DNA of 64,000 bases, taken from NCBI GenBank assembly GCA_963791325.1, contig CAWBRU010000021.1, positions 62,001-126,000 of the forward strand, read 5' to 3'. Under the pieces are notes generated by a model. The model did no database searches. It had not been told where the DNA came from and worked only from the letters and a program-made list of their open reading frames with translations. Of this stretch, positions 52,873 through 61,721 are shown in pieces (position 1 is the stretch's first letter; every line of letters starts with the position of its first letter). The translations under genes and the position numbers were made by a program. Source of the DNA: JBEVJK01 sp963791325 (GTDB lineage: Bacteria > Pseudomonadota > Alphaproteobacteria > Rhizobiales > Rhizobiaceae).

Positions 52873-53756
52873 CCACCGGCGCCGAGCCGAAACCTCGGCC
52901 GCCGCCGGGGCCCGACCCCACCTTTGCCATCGCATTCGGCGGAGGCGGCGCCCGCGGGCTGGCGCATATCCACGTCATCGAGGCGCTCGACGAGCTCGGC
53001 CTGCGGCCGGTGTCGATCGCCGGTTCTTCGATTGGCGCCATCATGGGCGCGGCCATGGCCGCCGGCATGGCCGGGCGTGACATCCACGGCTATGCGCGCC
53101 AGATCCTTGGCCGCCGGGCCGAGGTGGCGGCGCGCATGTGGAGCGCCAGGCCGGGCAGCTTGGGCGAGCTGGTGGCCGGCGGCATCCGCGTGCCGCAATT
53201 CAACATCGAGCGTATCCTCGGCGCCTTCCTGCCCGAACAAGTGCCGGCCGTCTTCGAGGCGCTTGCCATTCCGCTCAAGGTCACCGCGACGGATTTCTAC
53301 GGCCACACCGAGGCGGTGTTCGACAGCGGCGATCTGACCTCGGCATTGGCTGCCTCGGCCGCCATTCCGGCGGTGTTTCGGCCGGTGCGGCGCGACGGCC
53401 GCCTGTTCATCGACGGCGGCATCTACAATCCGGTGCCGTTCGACCTGATCGAAGGAGAGGCCGACTACACCATCGCCATCGACGTCGTCGGCGCGCCGAC
53501 GCTGCCCGACCGCAGCCGCCCCAATTCGCTCGACCTGATGTTCGGCGCCACCCAGCTGATGATGCAGTCGATCATCGCCATGAAGCTGAAGACCAGGCGC
53601 CCGCACATCGTGCTGCGTCCGCCGGTGTCGCGGTTCCGGGCGCTGGACTTTCTGAAGGTCGACGCGGTGCTGGCCGAGACCGCCGGCATCAAGGACGAGC
53701 TCAAGCGGGCGATCGACGCGCTGCTCGCCGGCGAGCGCCGCCGCAGCAGCGGCTAG
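52869..53756 (+). CDS. Patatin-like phospholipase
   Basis: A 295-residue patatin/RssA-like lipase. It has the oxyanion loop IAFGGGGARGLAHI, the nucleophile elbow IAGSSIGAIMGA and the Asp of the dyad in FIDGGIYNPVP. There is no signal peptide, so it is cytoplasmic or secreted by other means; relatives hydrolyse phospholipids or lysophospholipids. The ATG overlaps the stop of the preceding M16 gene (ATGA), so the three genes make one operon. Its own stop TAG is the first triplet of repeat copy 4. Confidence 0.88.
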   Translation: MTTGAEPKPRPPPGPDPTFAIAFGGGGARGLAHIHVIEALDELGLRPVSIAGSSIGAIMGAAMAAGMAGRDIHGYARQILGRRAEVAARMWSARPGSLGELVAGGIRVPQFNIERILGAFLPEQVPAVFEALAIPLKVTATDFYGHTEAVFDSGDLTSALAASAAIPAVFRPVRRDGRLFIDGGIYNPVPFDLIEGEADYTIAIDVVGAPTLPDRSRPNSLDLMFGATQLMMQSIIAMKLKTRRPHIVLRPPVSRFRALDFLKVDAVLAETAGIKDELKRAIDALLAGERRRSSG

Positions 53757-53855
53757 AGCGGATCACCGTTCTTCGAATCGGTGCTCCCCTCCATGTCATT
53801 GTTTTTACGCAATTCCGGACGGAGAACCGGCTTCCACTTCTCCTGGAATTGCTCT
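53757..53855 (-). repeat. Short palindromic intergenic element, copy 4
   Basis: On the minus strand it reads AGAGCAATTCCAGGAGAAGTGG, GGTTCTCCGTCCGGAATTGCG, a linker TAAAAACAATGAC, then GGGGAGCACCGATTCGAAG and ACGGTGATCCGCT, the same two modules as copies 2 and 3. It starts right after the patatin stop (GGC TAG AGCGG) and ends 16 bp before the Kef gene stop, which reads the other way. Confidence 0.8.
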
Positions 53856-53871
53856 GACGGCCAGCTGCCGC

Positions 53872-55686
53872 TCAGCTCTGCGCCGGCTCGGGCGACTCGA
53901 CCGGCGGCGCCTTGTCGATGCGCCGCGATTCGCGCGTCGGCTTGATCAGCGGCTCGGGCGTGACCGGCTTGGTCAGCCAGCGGTCGCGGCCGGCAGCCAG
54001 GCCCTCGACCTGCTGCAGCGCCAGCCTTTCCTCGTCGCGGCGCCTGACATCTTCGCGGATCAGCGCCGCCGTGGACTCGTCCATGCCGAGCGCCTCCAGC
54101 GTCTTCTGGCCGAACAACAGTCCGGATTCGAACGTCTCACGCAGCTCATAATCGACATTTTGGGCTCTGAGCTGCAGCGTGTGCGTGCGGTCATAGGAGC
54201 GGACATAGAGCTTCGCATCCGGGTAGGCGCTTTGCACCAGCTCGACGATGCGATCGGTGATCTCGCGCTTATTGGTGCACACCGCGACCACCTTGGCACG
54301 GCGGATGCCGGACGCTTCGAGCACGTCCCGGCGGGTGCCGTCCCCGAAATAGATGCGGAAGCCGAACAGGCCTGCGCTCCGCACCCGCTCGGCCGAATGG
54401 TCGATGATGGTGACGTTGGAGCCGCCGGAAAGCAGCATCTGCGCGGCGATCTGGCCGAATCGCGAGAAGCCGATCATCAGCACGTCGGCACCGGCGCCGT
54501 CGAAATCCTCCGCCAGTTCCTCGGCCGGCGGCGGCTTGAGCAGGCGCTTGGAGAGCCCGGCAAACAACGGCGTCAGCGCCATCGACAGCGTCACCACGGC
54601 AATCAGGATCGAGGCGGTGTCCGCCGCAAAGATCGCCGCGGCGGCCGCCGCGGTGAACAGCACGAAGGCGAATTCGCCACCCTGCGGCAGCAGGAAGGCG
54701 ATGCGCACGGCATCGTCATGGCTGCAGCCGAAGCTTCGGCACACTGCGAAGGTCGCCGCCACTTTGAGCGCCATCAGCACCGGCACGACGGCAAGGATCA
54801 GGCCCCAATGGCTGATCAGCACGCCGAGGTCGAGCGATAGCCCGACGGCCATGAAGAACAGGCCGAGCAGGATGCCGCGGAACGGTTCGATGTCGGCTTC
54901 GAGCTCGTGCCGATAGGACGATTCGGCAAGCATCACCCCGGCGATGAAGGCGCCCATCGCCATCGACAGGCCGGCGGCCTGCATCAGCGCCGCGGCGCCG
55001 AGCACCACGAACAGAGCCGCCGCGATCATCGCCTCCTTGGCGCCGGTATTGGCGATGATCCCGAACAGCGGGTTGATCAGAAAGCGGCCGGCGAGCACCA
55101 GCGCGGCAATGGCTGCGAGCGTGATGCCGAGCTGCGGCAGGATCGGCGAGGGCGCGCCCGCCGGAGCCGGCGACAAAAGCGGGATCAGCGCCAGCAAGGG
55201 CACGATCGCCAGGTCCTGAAACAAAAGGATGGAGAACGCCGTCTGCCCAAACTCGGCATTGCTGGTGCCGTCCTGTTCGAGGATCTGCAGCGCAAAGGCC
55301 GTCGACGACAGCGCCAGCCCGAAGCCGATCACCACCGCGGCAGGCAGCGCCAGCCCGAGCAAGGCCATCCCGGCCAGCCCGAGCAGCGCCCCGGTGACCA
55401 GCACCTGCGCCAGGCCAAGGCCGAAGATCTGCCGCCGCAGGGCCCATAGCCGCGACGGCTTCAGCTCCAATCCGATGAGGAACAGCAGAAACACGATGCC
55501 GAGCTCGGCCACGTGCAGGATCGCCTCGCCGCTGGTGATCAGCCTGGCGACGGGGCCGATCGCCACCCCGGCAGCCAGATAGCCGAGGATGGTGCCGAGC
55601 CCGATGCGCTTGAACAGCGGCGCTGCAACGACGGCGCCACCGAGCAGGAGCAGCATTTCGGAATAGATCGATCCCTCGACAGCCAC
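53872..55686 (-). CDS. Kef-type K+/H+ exchanger (CPA2 family) with RCK domain
   Basis: A 604-residue cation:proton antiporter. The first 385 residues or so form the 12-helix Na/H-exchanger fold, including AVVIGFGLALSSTAFALQIL and QTAFSILLFQDLAIVPLLAL, the KefB/KefC signatures. The RCK_N domain follows with VLMIGFSRFGQIAAQMLLSG (the NAD-binding glycine motif) and IYFGDGTRRDVLEASGIRRA. It is probably a glutathione-gated K+ efflux system like KefB/C, used against electrophiles and acid. The GTG start at 55686 has GGAAGGACGTTGAAC before it; an ATG at 55656 is possible. Confidence 0.9.
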   Translation of the reverse strand: MAVEGSIYSEMLLLLGGAVVAAPLFKRIGLGTILGYLAAGVAIGPVARLITSGEAILHVAELGIVFLLFLIGLELKPSRLWALRRQIFGLGLAQVLVTGALLGLAGMALLGLALPAAVVIGFGLALSSTAFALQILEQDGTSNAEFGQTAFSILLFQDLAIVPLLALIPLLSPAPAGAPSPILPQLGITLAAIAALVLAGRFLINPLFGIIANTGAKEAMIAAALFVVLGAAALMQAAGLSMAMGAFIAGVMLAESSYRHELEADIEPFRGILLGLFFMAVGLSLDLGVLISHWGLILAVVPVLMALKVAATFAVCRSFGCSHDDAVRIAFLLPQGGEFAFVLFTAAAAAAIFAADTASILIAVVTLSMALTPLFAGLSKRLLKPPPAEELAEDFDGAGADVLMIGFSRFGQIAAQMLLSGGSNVTIIDHSAERVRSAGLFGFRIYFGDGTRRDVLEASGIRRAKVVAVCTNKREITDRIVELVQSAYPDAKLYVRSYDRTHTLQLRAQNVDYELRETFESGLLFGQKTLEALGMDESTAALIREDVRRRDEERLALQQVEGLAAGRDRWLTKPVTPEPLIKPTRESRRIDKAPPVESPEPAQS

Positions 55687-55826
55687 GTTCAACGTCCTTC
55701 CCGGTCGCGCGTTTCGATCAGCCTGCTGTGCCGGCGACCCATTGCACAAGCAGGATTGGAACAATAGATGGTTCGCCAGGGACGTGGACGAAATCACCGT
55801 CTCGGCAGCCCGGCAGGACCCTTGCA

Positions 55827-57170
55827 ATGATCGACCAGCTTTCCAAGACCAAGCTTATCGACCGCGTCGCCGCTCTGGTCGAAGCCGCCCGCCGCGCAGG
55901 CGCGGACGCTGCCGACGCGGTTGCAGTGCGTGGCCGTTCGACGGGGGTTACCGTGCGGCTCGGCAAGGTCGAGAGCACGGAATCGTCGGAGAGCGACGAT
56001 ATTTCGCTCAGAGTGTTCGTCGGCCGGCGGGTGGCCAGCGTCTCGGCCACCGCCGCATCGGACCCGGACGGGCTTGCCGAACGGGCCGTCGCGATGGCGA
56101 AGGTTTCGCCGGAAGATCCGGTGCAGGGATTGGCCGATCGGCAAAAACTTGTCCACGCCATCCGCGACCTCGATCTGTTCGATGCTGCCGAAATCCCGGC
56201 CGAGCGGCTGCGCGAGGATGCGCTTGCCGCCGAGGCGGCGGCGCTGGCGGTGAAGGGCGTCTCCAACTCGGCCGGCAGCAGCGCCAGCGCCGGCTTGGGC
56301 GGCCTGGTGCTCGCCACGTCGGACGGCTTTCTCGGCCAATACACGGCCTCCCGCTTTTCGCGTTCGGCAAGCGTCATCGCAGGCGAGGGCACCGGCATGG
56401 AACGCGATTATGAGTACTCGTCGCGCCTCCACTTTGCCGACCTTGATTCGCCTGAACGGATCGGCACCGGGGCCGGAGAGCGGGCCGTCAAGCGGCTCAA
56501 CGCGCGCCAGGCCAAGACCGGCCGGGTCGCGGTGGTGTTCGACCCGCGCGTGGCGCGCGGCATCGCCGGGCATCTGGCCGGGGCCATCAACGGCGCGGCG
56601 GTGGCGCGCAAGACCAGCTTCCTCAAGGACCGGATGGGACAGGCGGTCGCCAACAGCCGGATCACCGTTACCGACGATCCGCTGCGCATCCGCGGCCAGT
56701 CGTCGCGCCCCTTCGACGGCGAAGGCGTCGAGGGGGTGCCGCTCGGCATGGTCGAGGCAGGCGTGCTCAAACATTGGTTCCTGTCGACGTCGGCGGCCCG
56801 CGAGCTCGGGCTGGAGACCAACGGCCGCGGCGTGCGCGCGGCATCTTCGGTCTCGCCGTCCTCGACCAATCTCGCGATCGAGCCCGGCGAGAAGACGCCC
56901 GAGGAGCTGATCCGCGCCCTCGACTCCGGCTTCTATGTCACCGAAGTGTTCGGCCAGGGCGTCAACATGATCACCGGCGAATACAGCCGCGGCGCCAGCG
57001 GCTTCTGGATCGAGAAAGGCGAGCTCGCCTATCCGGTGTCGGAGGTCACGATTGCGTCCAATCTCAAGGACATGTTTTTGGCGATGATTCCCGCCGACGA
57101 CCTCGACCGCAATTTCGGCACGGCGGCGCCGACCCTGTTCATCGAAGGGATGACGCTTGCCGGCAGCTGA
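55827..57170 (+). CDS. pmbA: TldE/PmbA family metallopeptidase
   Basis: A 447-residue protein of the TldD/TldE family. TldD-TldE heterodimers degrade unfolded peptides and mature modified peptides such as microcin B17. Markers are RLGKVESTESSESDDISLRV, ATSDGFLGQYTASRFSRSA, and the C-terminal NLAIEPGEKTPEELIRAL, GVNMITGEYSRGASGFWIE. It lacks the HExxxH of TldD, as expected for the E subunit. tldD is not in the window. The ATG at 55827 matches the family start; 140 bp separate it from the divergent Kef gene. Confidence 0.9.
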   Translation: MIDQLSKTKLIDRVAALVEAARRAGADAADAVAVRGRSTGVTVRLGKVESTESSESDDISLRVFVGRRVASVSATAASDPDGLAERAVAMAKVSPEDPVQGLADRQKLVHAIRDLDLFDAAEIPAERLREDALAAEAAALAVKGVSNSAGSSASAGLGGLVLATSDGFLGQYTASRFSRSASVIAGEGTGMERDYEYSSRLHFADLDSPERIGTGAGERAVKRLNARQAKTGRVAVVFDPRVARGIAGHLAGAINGAAVARKTSFLKDRMGQAVANSRITVTDDPLRIRGQSSRPFDGEGVEGVPLGMVEAGVLKHWFLSTSAARELGLETNGRGVRAASSVSPSSTNLAIEPGEKTPEELIRALDSGFYVTEVFGQGVNMITGEYSRGASGFWIEKGELAYPVSEVTIASNLKDMFLAMIPADDLDRNFGTAAPTLFIEGMTLAGS

Positions 57171-57171
57171 C

Positions 57172-57960
57172 GTGTCTGCGCCCGACGCTGCCGCCGACCT
57201 GGCGCTGCTCGTCCCCGCCGCTGCGGAGGCCGGCAGGATCGCCCTCGGCTTCTTCAAGCGCGACCAGGAAGTCTGGATGAAGGCGGGCAAGTCTCCGGTC
57301 AGCGAGACCGATTTCGCGGTCGACCTGTTCCTGCGCGAGACCCTGCTTGCGGCGCGCCCCGACTACGGCTGGCTGTCAGAAGAGACCGAAGACTCGCCCG
57401 CGCGGCTTGCTGCACGGCGCACCTTCGTGGTCGACCCGATCGACGGCACCCGCGCTTTCCTTGCCGGCCGCGACGTCTGGTGCGTGTCGATCGCGGTGGT
57501 CGAGGACGGCGAGCCGTTGGCCGCAGCGCTCGAATGCCCGGCCAAGACCGAGAGTTATCAGGCGACCAGAGGTGGCGGCAGTTTCCTCAACGGCGGGCGG
57601 CTGGCGGTCAGATCGGCGGGCGAGCCGTTCACGGTTGCGGGCCCGCGGCAGCTGATCGATGCGACCCCGCGCGACTGGCACCGGCGCCTGACCACGGTGC
57701 CCTACATTCCCTCGCTGGCCTACCGGCTGGCGATGGTGGCCGCCGGCGATCTCGACGCTAGCTATGTCAGGGCGAATTCCCACGACTGGGATCTCGCCGC
57801 GGCCGACCTTATGGTGCGCGAGGCGGGCGGCCAGGTCCTCGACCGCGCCGGAGAGCCGCTGCGCTACGCCGGGGAGCATGTGCGGCGCAACGTTCTCGCC
57901 GCCGGCAGCGGTCCACTCCTGCGGGTGATGGCCGAAGTGATTGCTCGTTTTGATGGTTGA
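57172..57960 (+). CDS. Inositol monophosphatase / CysQ-like phosphatase
   Basis: A 262-residue Mg2+/Li+-sensitive phosphatase. The metal-site motifs are all visible: SPVSETDFAVDLFL, WLSEETED, VVDPIDGTRAFLAG (DPxDGT) and HDWDLAAADLMVREAGG. It could act on myo-inositol phosphates or on 3'-phosphoadenosine 5'-phosphate; the family cannot decide. GTG 57172 was preferred over an in-frame TTG at 57157 that lies inside pmbA. It follows pmbA by 1 bp and leads into the lipid A genes, an order often kept in Hyphomicrobiales. Confidence 0.85.
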   Translation: MSAPDAAADLALLVPAAAEAGRIALGFFKRDQEVWMKAGKSPVSETDFAVDLFLRETLLAARPDYGWLSEETEDSPARLAARRTFVVDPIDGTRAFLAGRDVWCVSIAVVEDGEPLAAALECPAKTESYQATRGGGSFLNGGRLAVRSAGEPFTVAGPRQLIDATPRDWHRRLTTVPYIPSLAYRLAMVAAGDLDASYVRANSHDWDLAAADLMVREAGGQVLDRAGEPLRYAGEHVRRNVLAAGSGPLLRVMAEVIARFDG

Positions 57961-58030
57961 TTTGAGGTTCAAACTGGTTTCAAACCCGCAAGCTTCATTC
58001 TAATCAGCTGCGGCGTGGTGGGAGACATCG

Positions 58031-58282
58031 ATGGTCGGAGAGGACGGCAGGAAGCAGCTTCTGCATCTGGTCTTCGGTGGCGAGTTGAAGCGGCTGGGCA
58101 GCGTCGAATTCCGCGATCTGGACGGGCTCGACATCGTCGGCATCTTCCCCGACTACCAGTCGGCGGAACGCGCCTGGAAGGCCAAGGCTCAGGAAACGGT
58201 GGACAACGCCCATATGCGCTATTTCATCGTTCACCTGCATCGCCTGCTCGATCCGGAAGCGACCAAGGGCAGCCAGACCTGA
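58031..58282 (+). CDS. DUF4170 protein
   Basis: An 83-residue cytoplasmic protein of the DUF4170 family. The signature QLLHLVFGGELKRLGSVEF, IVGIFPDYQSAERAWKAKAQ and TVDNAHMRYFIVHLHRLLDP is strongly conserved in Hyphomicrobiales. The role is unknown; it always sits in or near the lipid A cluster, here 4 bp before the DUF374 acyltransferase gene, which suggests a part in envelope synthesis. ATG 58031 follows GGTGGGAGACATCG. Confidence 0.88.
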   Translation: MVGEDGRKQLLHLVFGGELKRLGSVEFRDLDGLDIVGIFPDYQSAERAWKAKAQETVDNAHMRYFIVHLHRLLDPEATKGSQT

Positions 58283-58286
58283 CGCG

Positions 58287-59069
58287 ATGGAGCAGAAGAC
58301 GTCAACGACCGCAGCGCCGCGCAAGGCCCGCACCCGCCGCCGACCGACGGCGATCAAGTCGGTCTGGGTGGCGGTGCGCCGGCCGCTGGCGCAATCGCGC
58401 TGGCTGAAGGATGCGCTGGCCAGCCTGTTCGCCGCCGGCATGCGCTTCGTCAGGCTGACCAATCCGCTCGTCGCGGGCTCGGCCGACCCGCAAAGCTATG
58501 TCGGTCTGCCGCCCGGGATCGTCGCGCTATGGCACGGCCAGCACCTGTTGACCCCGGCTTTCTACCCGCGCGGGGTCCGGCTGAGCGCGATGTTTTCGCG
58601 CAGCAATGATGCCGAGCTCAACGCCCGGGTGTTCGAGAAGCTCGGCTTCGAGGCCGTGCGTGGCTCGGGCGGGCGCGACCCCGCCAGCCATCTCGACAAA
58701 GGCGGGGCGCGCGCCCTGATCACGCTGAAGCGCATTCTCGACCGCGGCAATCACGTCGCCATGATCGCCGACGTGGCCAAGGCCAGCCCGCGCGAGGCCG
58801 GCCTGGGCATCGTCACCCTGGCCAAGCTTTCCGGCCGTGCCATTCATCCGGTCGCCGTCGCCACCAGCCGCCGCAAGGTCATCCAGAAGAGCTGGGACAA
58901 GACCACCATCAACTTGCCGTTCGGGCGCAGCGCGCTGGTCATCGGCAGGCCGATCACGGTGCCGCGCGACGCCGGCGATGCACTGCTGGAGGAAAAGCGC
59001 CGCGCCGTGACCGACGAACTCAACCGGGTCACCGCGGAAGCCTACCGGCTGGTGGATGGGCCCCGATGA
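58287..59069 (+). CDS. DUF374-family lysophospholipid acyltransferase-like protein
   Basis: A 260-residue acyltransferase-like protein of the DUF374 family, related to the lauroyl/myristoyl acyltransferases of lipid A. The active-site segment is GIVALWHGQHLLTPAFYPRG, with the HxxxxD-type His, followed by FSRSNDAELNARVFEKLGFE and VRGSGGRDPASHLDKGGARA. The N-terminal 30 residues are basic. In alphaproteobacteria such genes precede waaA and may add a fatty acid to the Kdo-lipid A core. It overlaps waaA by 4 bp. Confidence 0.87.
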   Translation: MEQKTSTTAAPRKARTRRRPTAIKSVWVAVRRPLAQSRWLKDALASLFAAGMRFVRLTNPLVAGSADPQSYVGLPPGIVALWHGQHLLTPAFYPRGVRLSAMFSRSNDAELNARVFEKLGFEAVRGSGGRDPASHLDKGGARALITLKRILDRGNHVAMIADVAKASPREAGLGIVTLAKLSGRAIHPVAVATSRRKVIQKSWDKTTINLPFGRSALVIGRPITVPRDAGDALLEEKRRAVTDELNRVTAEAYRLVDGPR

Positions 59070-60388
59070 GCGAACGCTGGGCGCGCGCCATGCTCGCCAC
59101 CTACCGCTTCGCGGGCGCGCTCGCCTATCCGCTGGTCGGCGGCTATGTCGGCTGGCGCGCCAGCCGCGGCAAGGAAGAGCGCGGCCGCCGGCGGGAGCGC
59201 TACGGCATCGCCAGCCGGCCGCGTCCGCCCGGCCCGCTGGTCTGGGCCCATGCCGCGAGTGTCGGCGAGACGATCGCGGTGGTGCCGCTGATCGAGCGGA
59301 TCCTGGGCTTCGGCATCAATGTCGTGCTCACCACCGGCACGGTGACCTCGGCGCGCGTCGCCGACGAGCGGCTCGGCACACGCATCATCCACCAGTATGT
59401 GCCGCTCGACCTGAAGCCGGCGGTCAGCCATTTCCTCGACCATTGGCAACCCGACCTCGCCATCATCGCCGAATCGGAGATCTGGCCGATGACCATCCTC
59501 GAGCTCGGCGTCCGCCGGGTTCCCCAGGTGCTCGTCAACGGCCGCATCTCCGACCGCTCGTTTGCCTCCTGGAAGAAGCGGGCCTTCATCGCCGAGGCCT
59601 TGTTCGAGAACCTCGCCCACGTCGTTGCCCAGTCGGAGATCGACGGCGAGCGCTTCGCAGCCCTTGGCGCCCGGCCCGTGACCGTGTCGGGCAATCTCAA
59701 GGTCGACACCGACCCGCCCCCGGCCGATCAGGCCGAGCTTGCCCGCCTGTCGTTCGAGATCGGTGGGCGCAAGACCTGGGCCGCGGTCTCGACCCATGAG
59801 GGCGAGGAGATGATCGCCGCCGAGGTCCACCAAGCCTTGCGGCCGCGCCATCGCGACCTGTTGACGATCGTCGTCCCACGGCACCCCGAGCGGGCCGACG
59901 CGCTGATGGCGGCGTTTGCCGGCCTCGGCTTGCGCGCCGTTCGGCGCAGCCAAGGCGCGCCGATCCGCCCCGAGACCGACATCCTGCTCGGCGACACGAT
60001 CGGCGAGATGGGCCTCTATCTCCGGCTGACGGAGATCGCCTTTGTCGGCCGCTCGCTGACCTCGCAGGGCGGCCAGAACCCGCTCGAGCCGGCGATGCTG
60101 GCGACCGCCGTGCTCGCCGGCCGCAACGTCCAGAATTTTCGCGACAGCTACCAGCGGCTGATCGATGGCGGTGGCGCCAAATTGGTGCGCGACCAGCAGA
60201 TGCTGGCCGCCGCGGTCAACTTCCTGCTCAAAGAGGAATCGGCGCGCCGCCAAATGATCGCCTCCGGCACCGCCATCGTCGACGACATGCGCGGCGCGCT
60301 GGCGACCACCTTGAAGGCGCTCGAGCCCTACATCCATCCGCTGATCGTCAAGTCCCGGCTCAAGGAGACCACCGGGGCGCGGCCCTAA
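59066..60388 (+). CDS. waaA: Kdo transferase (3-deoxy-D-manno-octulosonic-acid transferase)
   Basis: WaaA (KdtA) adds Kdo residues to lipid A precursor at the inner membrane. The 440 residues have an N-terminal membrane anchor (about 10-30) and family motifs: VWAHAASVGETIAVVPLIER, ILTTGTVTSARVADERL-like phrasing, PDLAIIAESEIWPM, RISDRSFASWKK and the C-terminal GGQNPLEPAMLATAVLAGRN. The number of Kdo units it adds cannot be read. It overlaps the acyltransferase gene and is followed 2 bp later by lpxK. Confidence 0.94.
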   Translation: MSERWARAMLATYRFAGALAYPLVGGYVGWRASRGKEERGRRRERYGIASRPRPPGPLVWAHAASVGETIAVVPLIERILGFGINVVLTTGTVTSARVADERLGTRIIHQYVPLDLKPAVSHFLDHWQPDLAIIAESEIWPMTILELGVRRVPQVLVNGRISDRSFASWKKRAFIAEALFENLAHVVAQSEIDGERFAALGARPVTVSGNLKVDTDPPPADQAELARLSFEIGGRKTWAAVSTHEGEEMIAAEVHQALRPRHRDLLTIVVPRHPERADALMAAFAGLGLRAVRRSQGAPIRPETDILLGDTIGEMGLYLRLTEIAFVGRSLTSQGGQNPLEPAMLATAVLAGRNVQNFRDSYQRLIDGGGAKLVRDQQMLAAAVNFLLKEESARRQMIASGTAIVDDMRGALATTLKALEPYIHPLIVKSRLKETTGARP

Positions 60389-60390
60389 CC

Positions 60391-61416
60391 ATGCTCGGGA
60401 CGGCGCCGGCGTTCTGGTGGCGGCCGCCGGATTGGCGCGCCTGGGCGCTGTGGCCGGTGTCTGCCGTCTACGGCAGGGTGGCCCGCCGCCTTATGCTGCG
60501 GGCCCGCCGCGAGAAGGTCGGCGCCCCCGTGCTCTGCGTCGGCAACTTCACCGTTGGCGGCGCCGGCAAGACGCCGGTCGCTATTGCGCTGGCCGCGGCG
60601 GCGCGGCGGGCGGGACTGACGCCGGGGATCCTGTCGCGCGGCCATGGTGGAACGCCCGGCCGGGCTCGTCTGGTCGACGCCGGCCGCGACAGCGCCGCGA
60701 CCGTGGGCGACGAGCCGCTGCTGCTCACCGCGCATGCCAAAGTCGCCGTCAGCCCTGATCGCGCTCTCGGGGCGCGGCTGCTGATCGGCAGCGGCTGCGA
60801 CTTCCTGATCATGGACGACGGCTTCCAGAGTGCCCGCATCCACATGGACTTGGCGCTGCTCCTGGTCGATGCCCGCCGCGGCCTCGGCAACGGCCATCTG
60901 CTCCCGGGCGGGCCGCTGCGGGCACCGTTGATCGACCAGCTCGGCCGGGCCGATGCGGTGCTCAAGATGGGTGAGGGCCCGGCCGCCGACGCGCTGATGC
61001 GCAGCGCCGTCCACGCCACCAAGCCGGTGCTCCACGCCCGCGCCCGGCCGCGCCCGGCCGATGGCATCGCCGGCGGCAGGTTTCTCGCCTTCGCCGGCAT
61101 CGGCGATCCCGGCAAATTCTTTGCCAGCGTCGCAGAGGCCGGCGGCACCGTCGTCGAGCGCCGCGCCTTTCCGGATCACCATCGCTACCGGGATGAAGAG
61201 CTTGACGGGCTTCAGGCAGCGGCCCGCCGTGCGGGGCTGGCGCTGATCACCACGGCCAAGGATGCGGCGCGGCTGCGGCACGGCTCGGCGGCGGCCCGCG
61301 CCATGCTGGAGAGCGCCGTGATCCTGGAAATCGACACTCTGTTCGAGCCGGAAGACCTGCCTGACCGGCTGATCGCCCAGACCCTGCGGGCCTTCGAGGC
61401 GCGGCGGGCCGGCTGA
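60391..61416 (+). CDS. lpxK: Tetraacyldisaccharide 4'-kinase
   Basis: LpxK phosphorylates the 4' position of the disaccharide-1-phosphate in lipid A synthesis. The 341 residues contain an N-terminal hydrophobic helix, the Walker A motif CVGNFTVGGAGKTPVAIALA, ILSRGHGGTPG, MDDGFQSARIHMDLALLLVD (the catalytic Asp-Asp-Gly region) and GNGHLLPGGPLRAPL. It begins 2 bp after waaA. The order waaA-lpxK is typical of the group. Confidence 0.95.
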   Translation: MLGTAPAFWWRPPDWRAWALWPVSAVYGRVARRLMLRARREKVGAPVLCVGNFTVGGAGKTPVAIALAAAARRAGLTPGILSRGHGGTPGRARLVDAGRDSAATVGDEPLLLTAHAKVAVSPDRALGARLLIGSGCDFLIMDDGFQSARIHMDLALLLVDARRGLGNGHLLPGGPLRAPLIDQLGRADAVLKMGEGPAADALMRSAVHATKPVLHARARPRPADGIAGGRFLAFAGIGDPGKFFASVAEAGGTVVERRAFPDHHRYRDEELDGLQAAARRAGLALITTAKDAARLRHGSAAARAMLESAVILEIDTLFEPEDLPDRLIAQTLRAFEARRAG

Positions 61417-61425
61417 GGGAGACGC

Positions 61426-61662
61426 TCAGCCCGACTTGCCCTTCAGGGCCGGATTGGCTTCGAGCTCGCGCTGCAGCGAAACGGCGGCGTTGAGATAGGG
61501 CTCCTGCCGCGCCACGCTCCAATAGCGCAGCTCGTCGAGCGGGATCGATTCGCCGGTCACCGCACAGCGCACGAAGGCACCCGGGCTGGTCACCTGGAAA
61601 TCGCCGTCGAGATAGCGGATGCGGGCCTCGCGCGAGCCGGGCCCCTCGAAACGGTTCATCAT
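61426..61662 (-). CDS. DUF2093 protein
   Basis: A 78-residue protein of the DUF2093 family, common in Hyphomicrobiales and always next to the lipid A genes. The sequence ARIRYLDGDFQVTSPGAFVR, CAVTGESIPLDELRYWSVAR and QEPYLNAAVSLQRELE defines it. The role is unknown; the Cys and the compact strands look like a small beta-domain. It converges on lpxK, with 9 bp between the stops. Confidence 0.88.
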   Translation of the reverse strand: MMNRFEGPGSREARIRYLDGDFQVTSPGAFVRCAVTGESIPLDELRYWSVARQEPYLNAAVSLQRELEANPALKGKSG

Positions 61663-61721
61663 TGCGCTCCTCGAAACCTTCTTGTGCCATAACCCGCGGC
61701 CCGGTCAAGCGGGAGGCGCCT

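Noticed and set aside
49510..52935. A 1,141-codon open frame on the minus strand, opposite rsmD and the M16 genes
   Set aside because: Same reason: antisense shadow of certain genes. The tandem DNA repeat appears in it as a repeated peptide, which is not evidence of coding.
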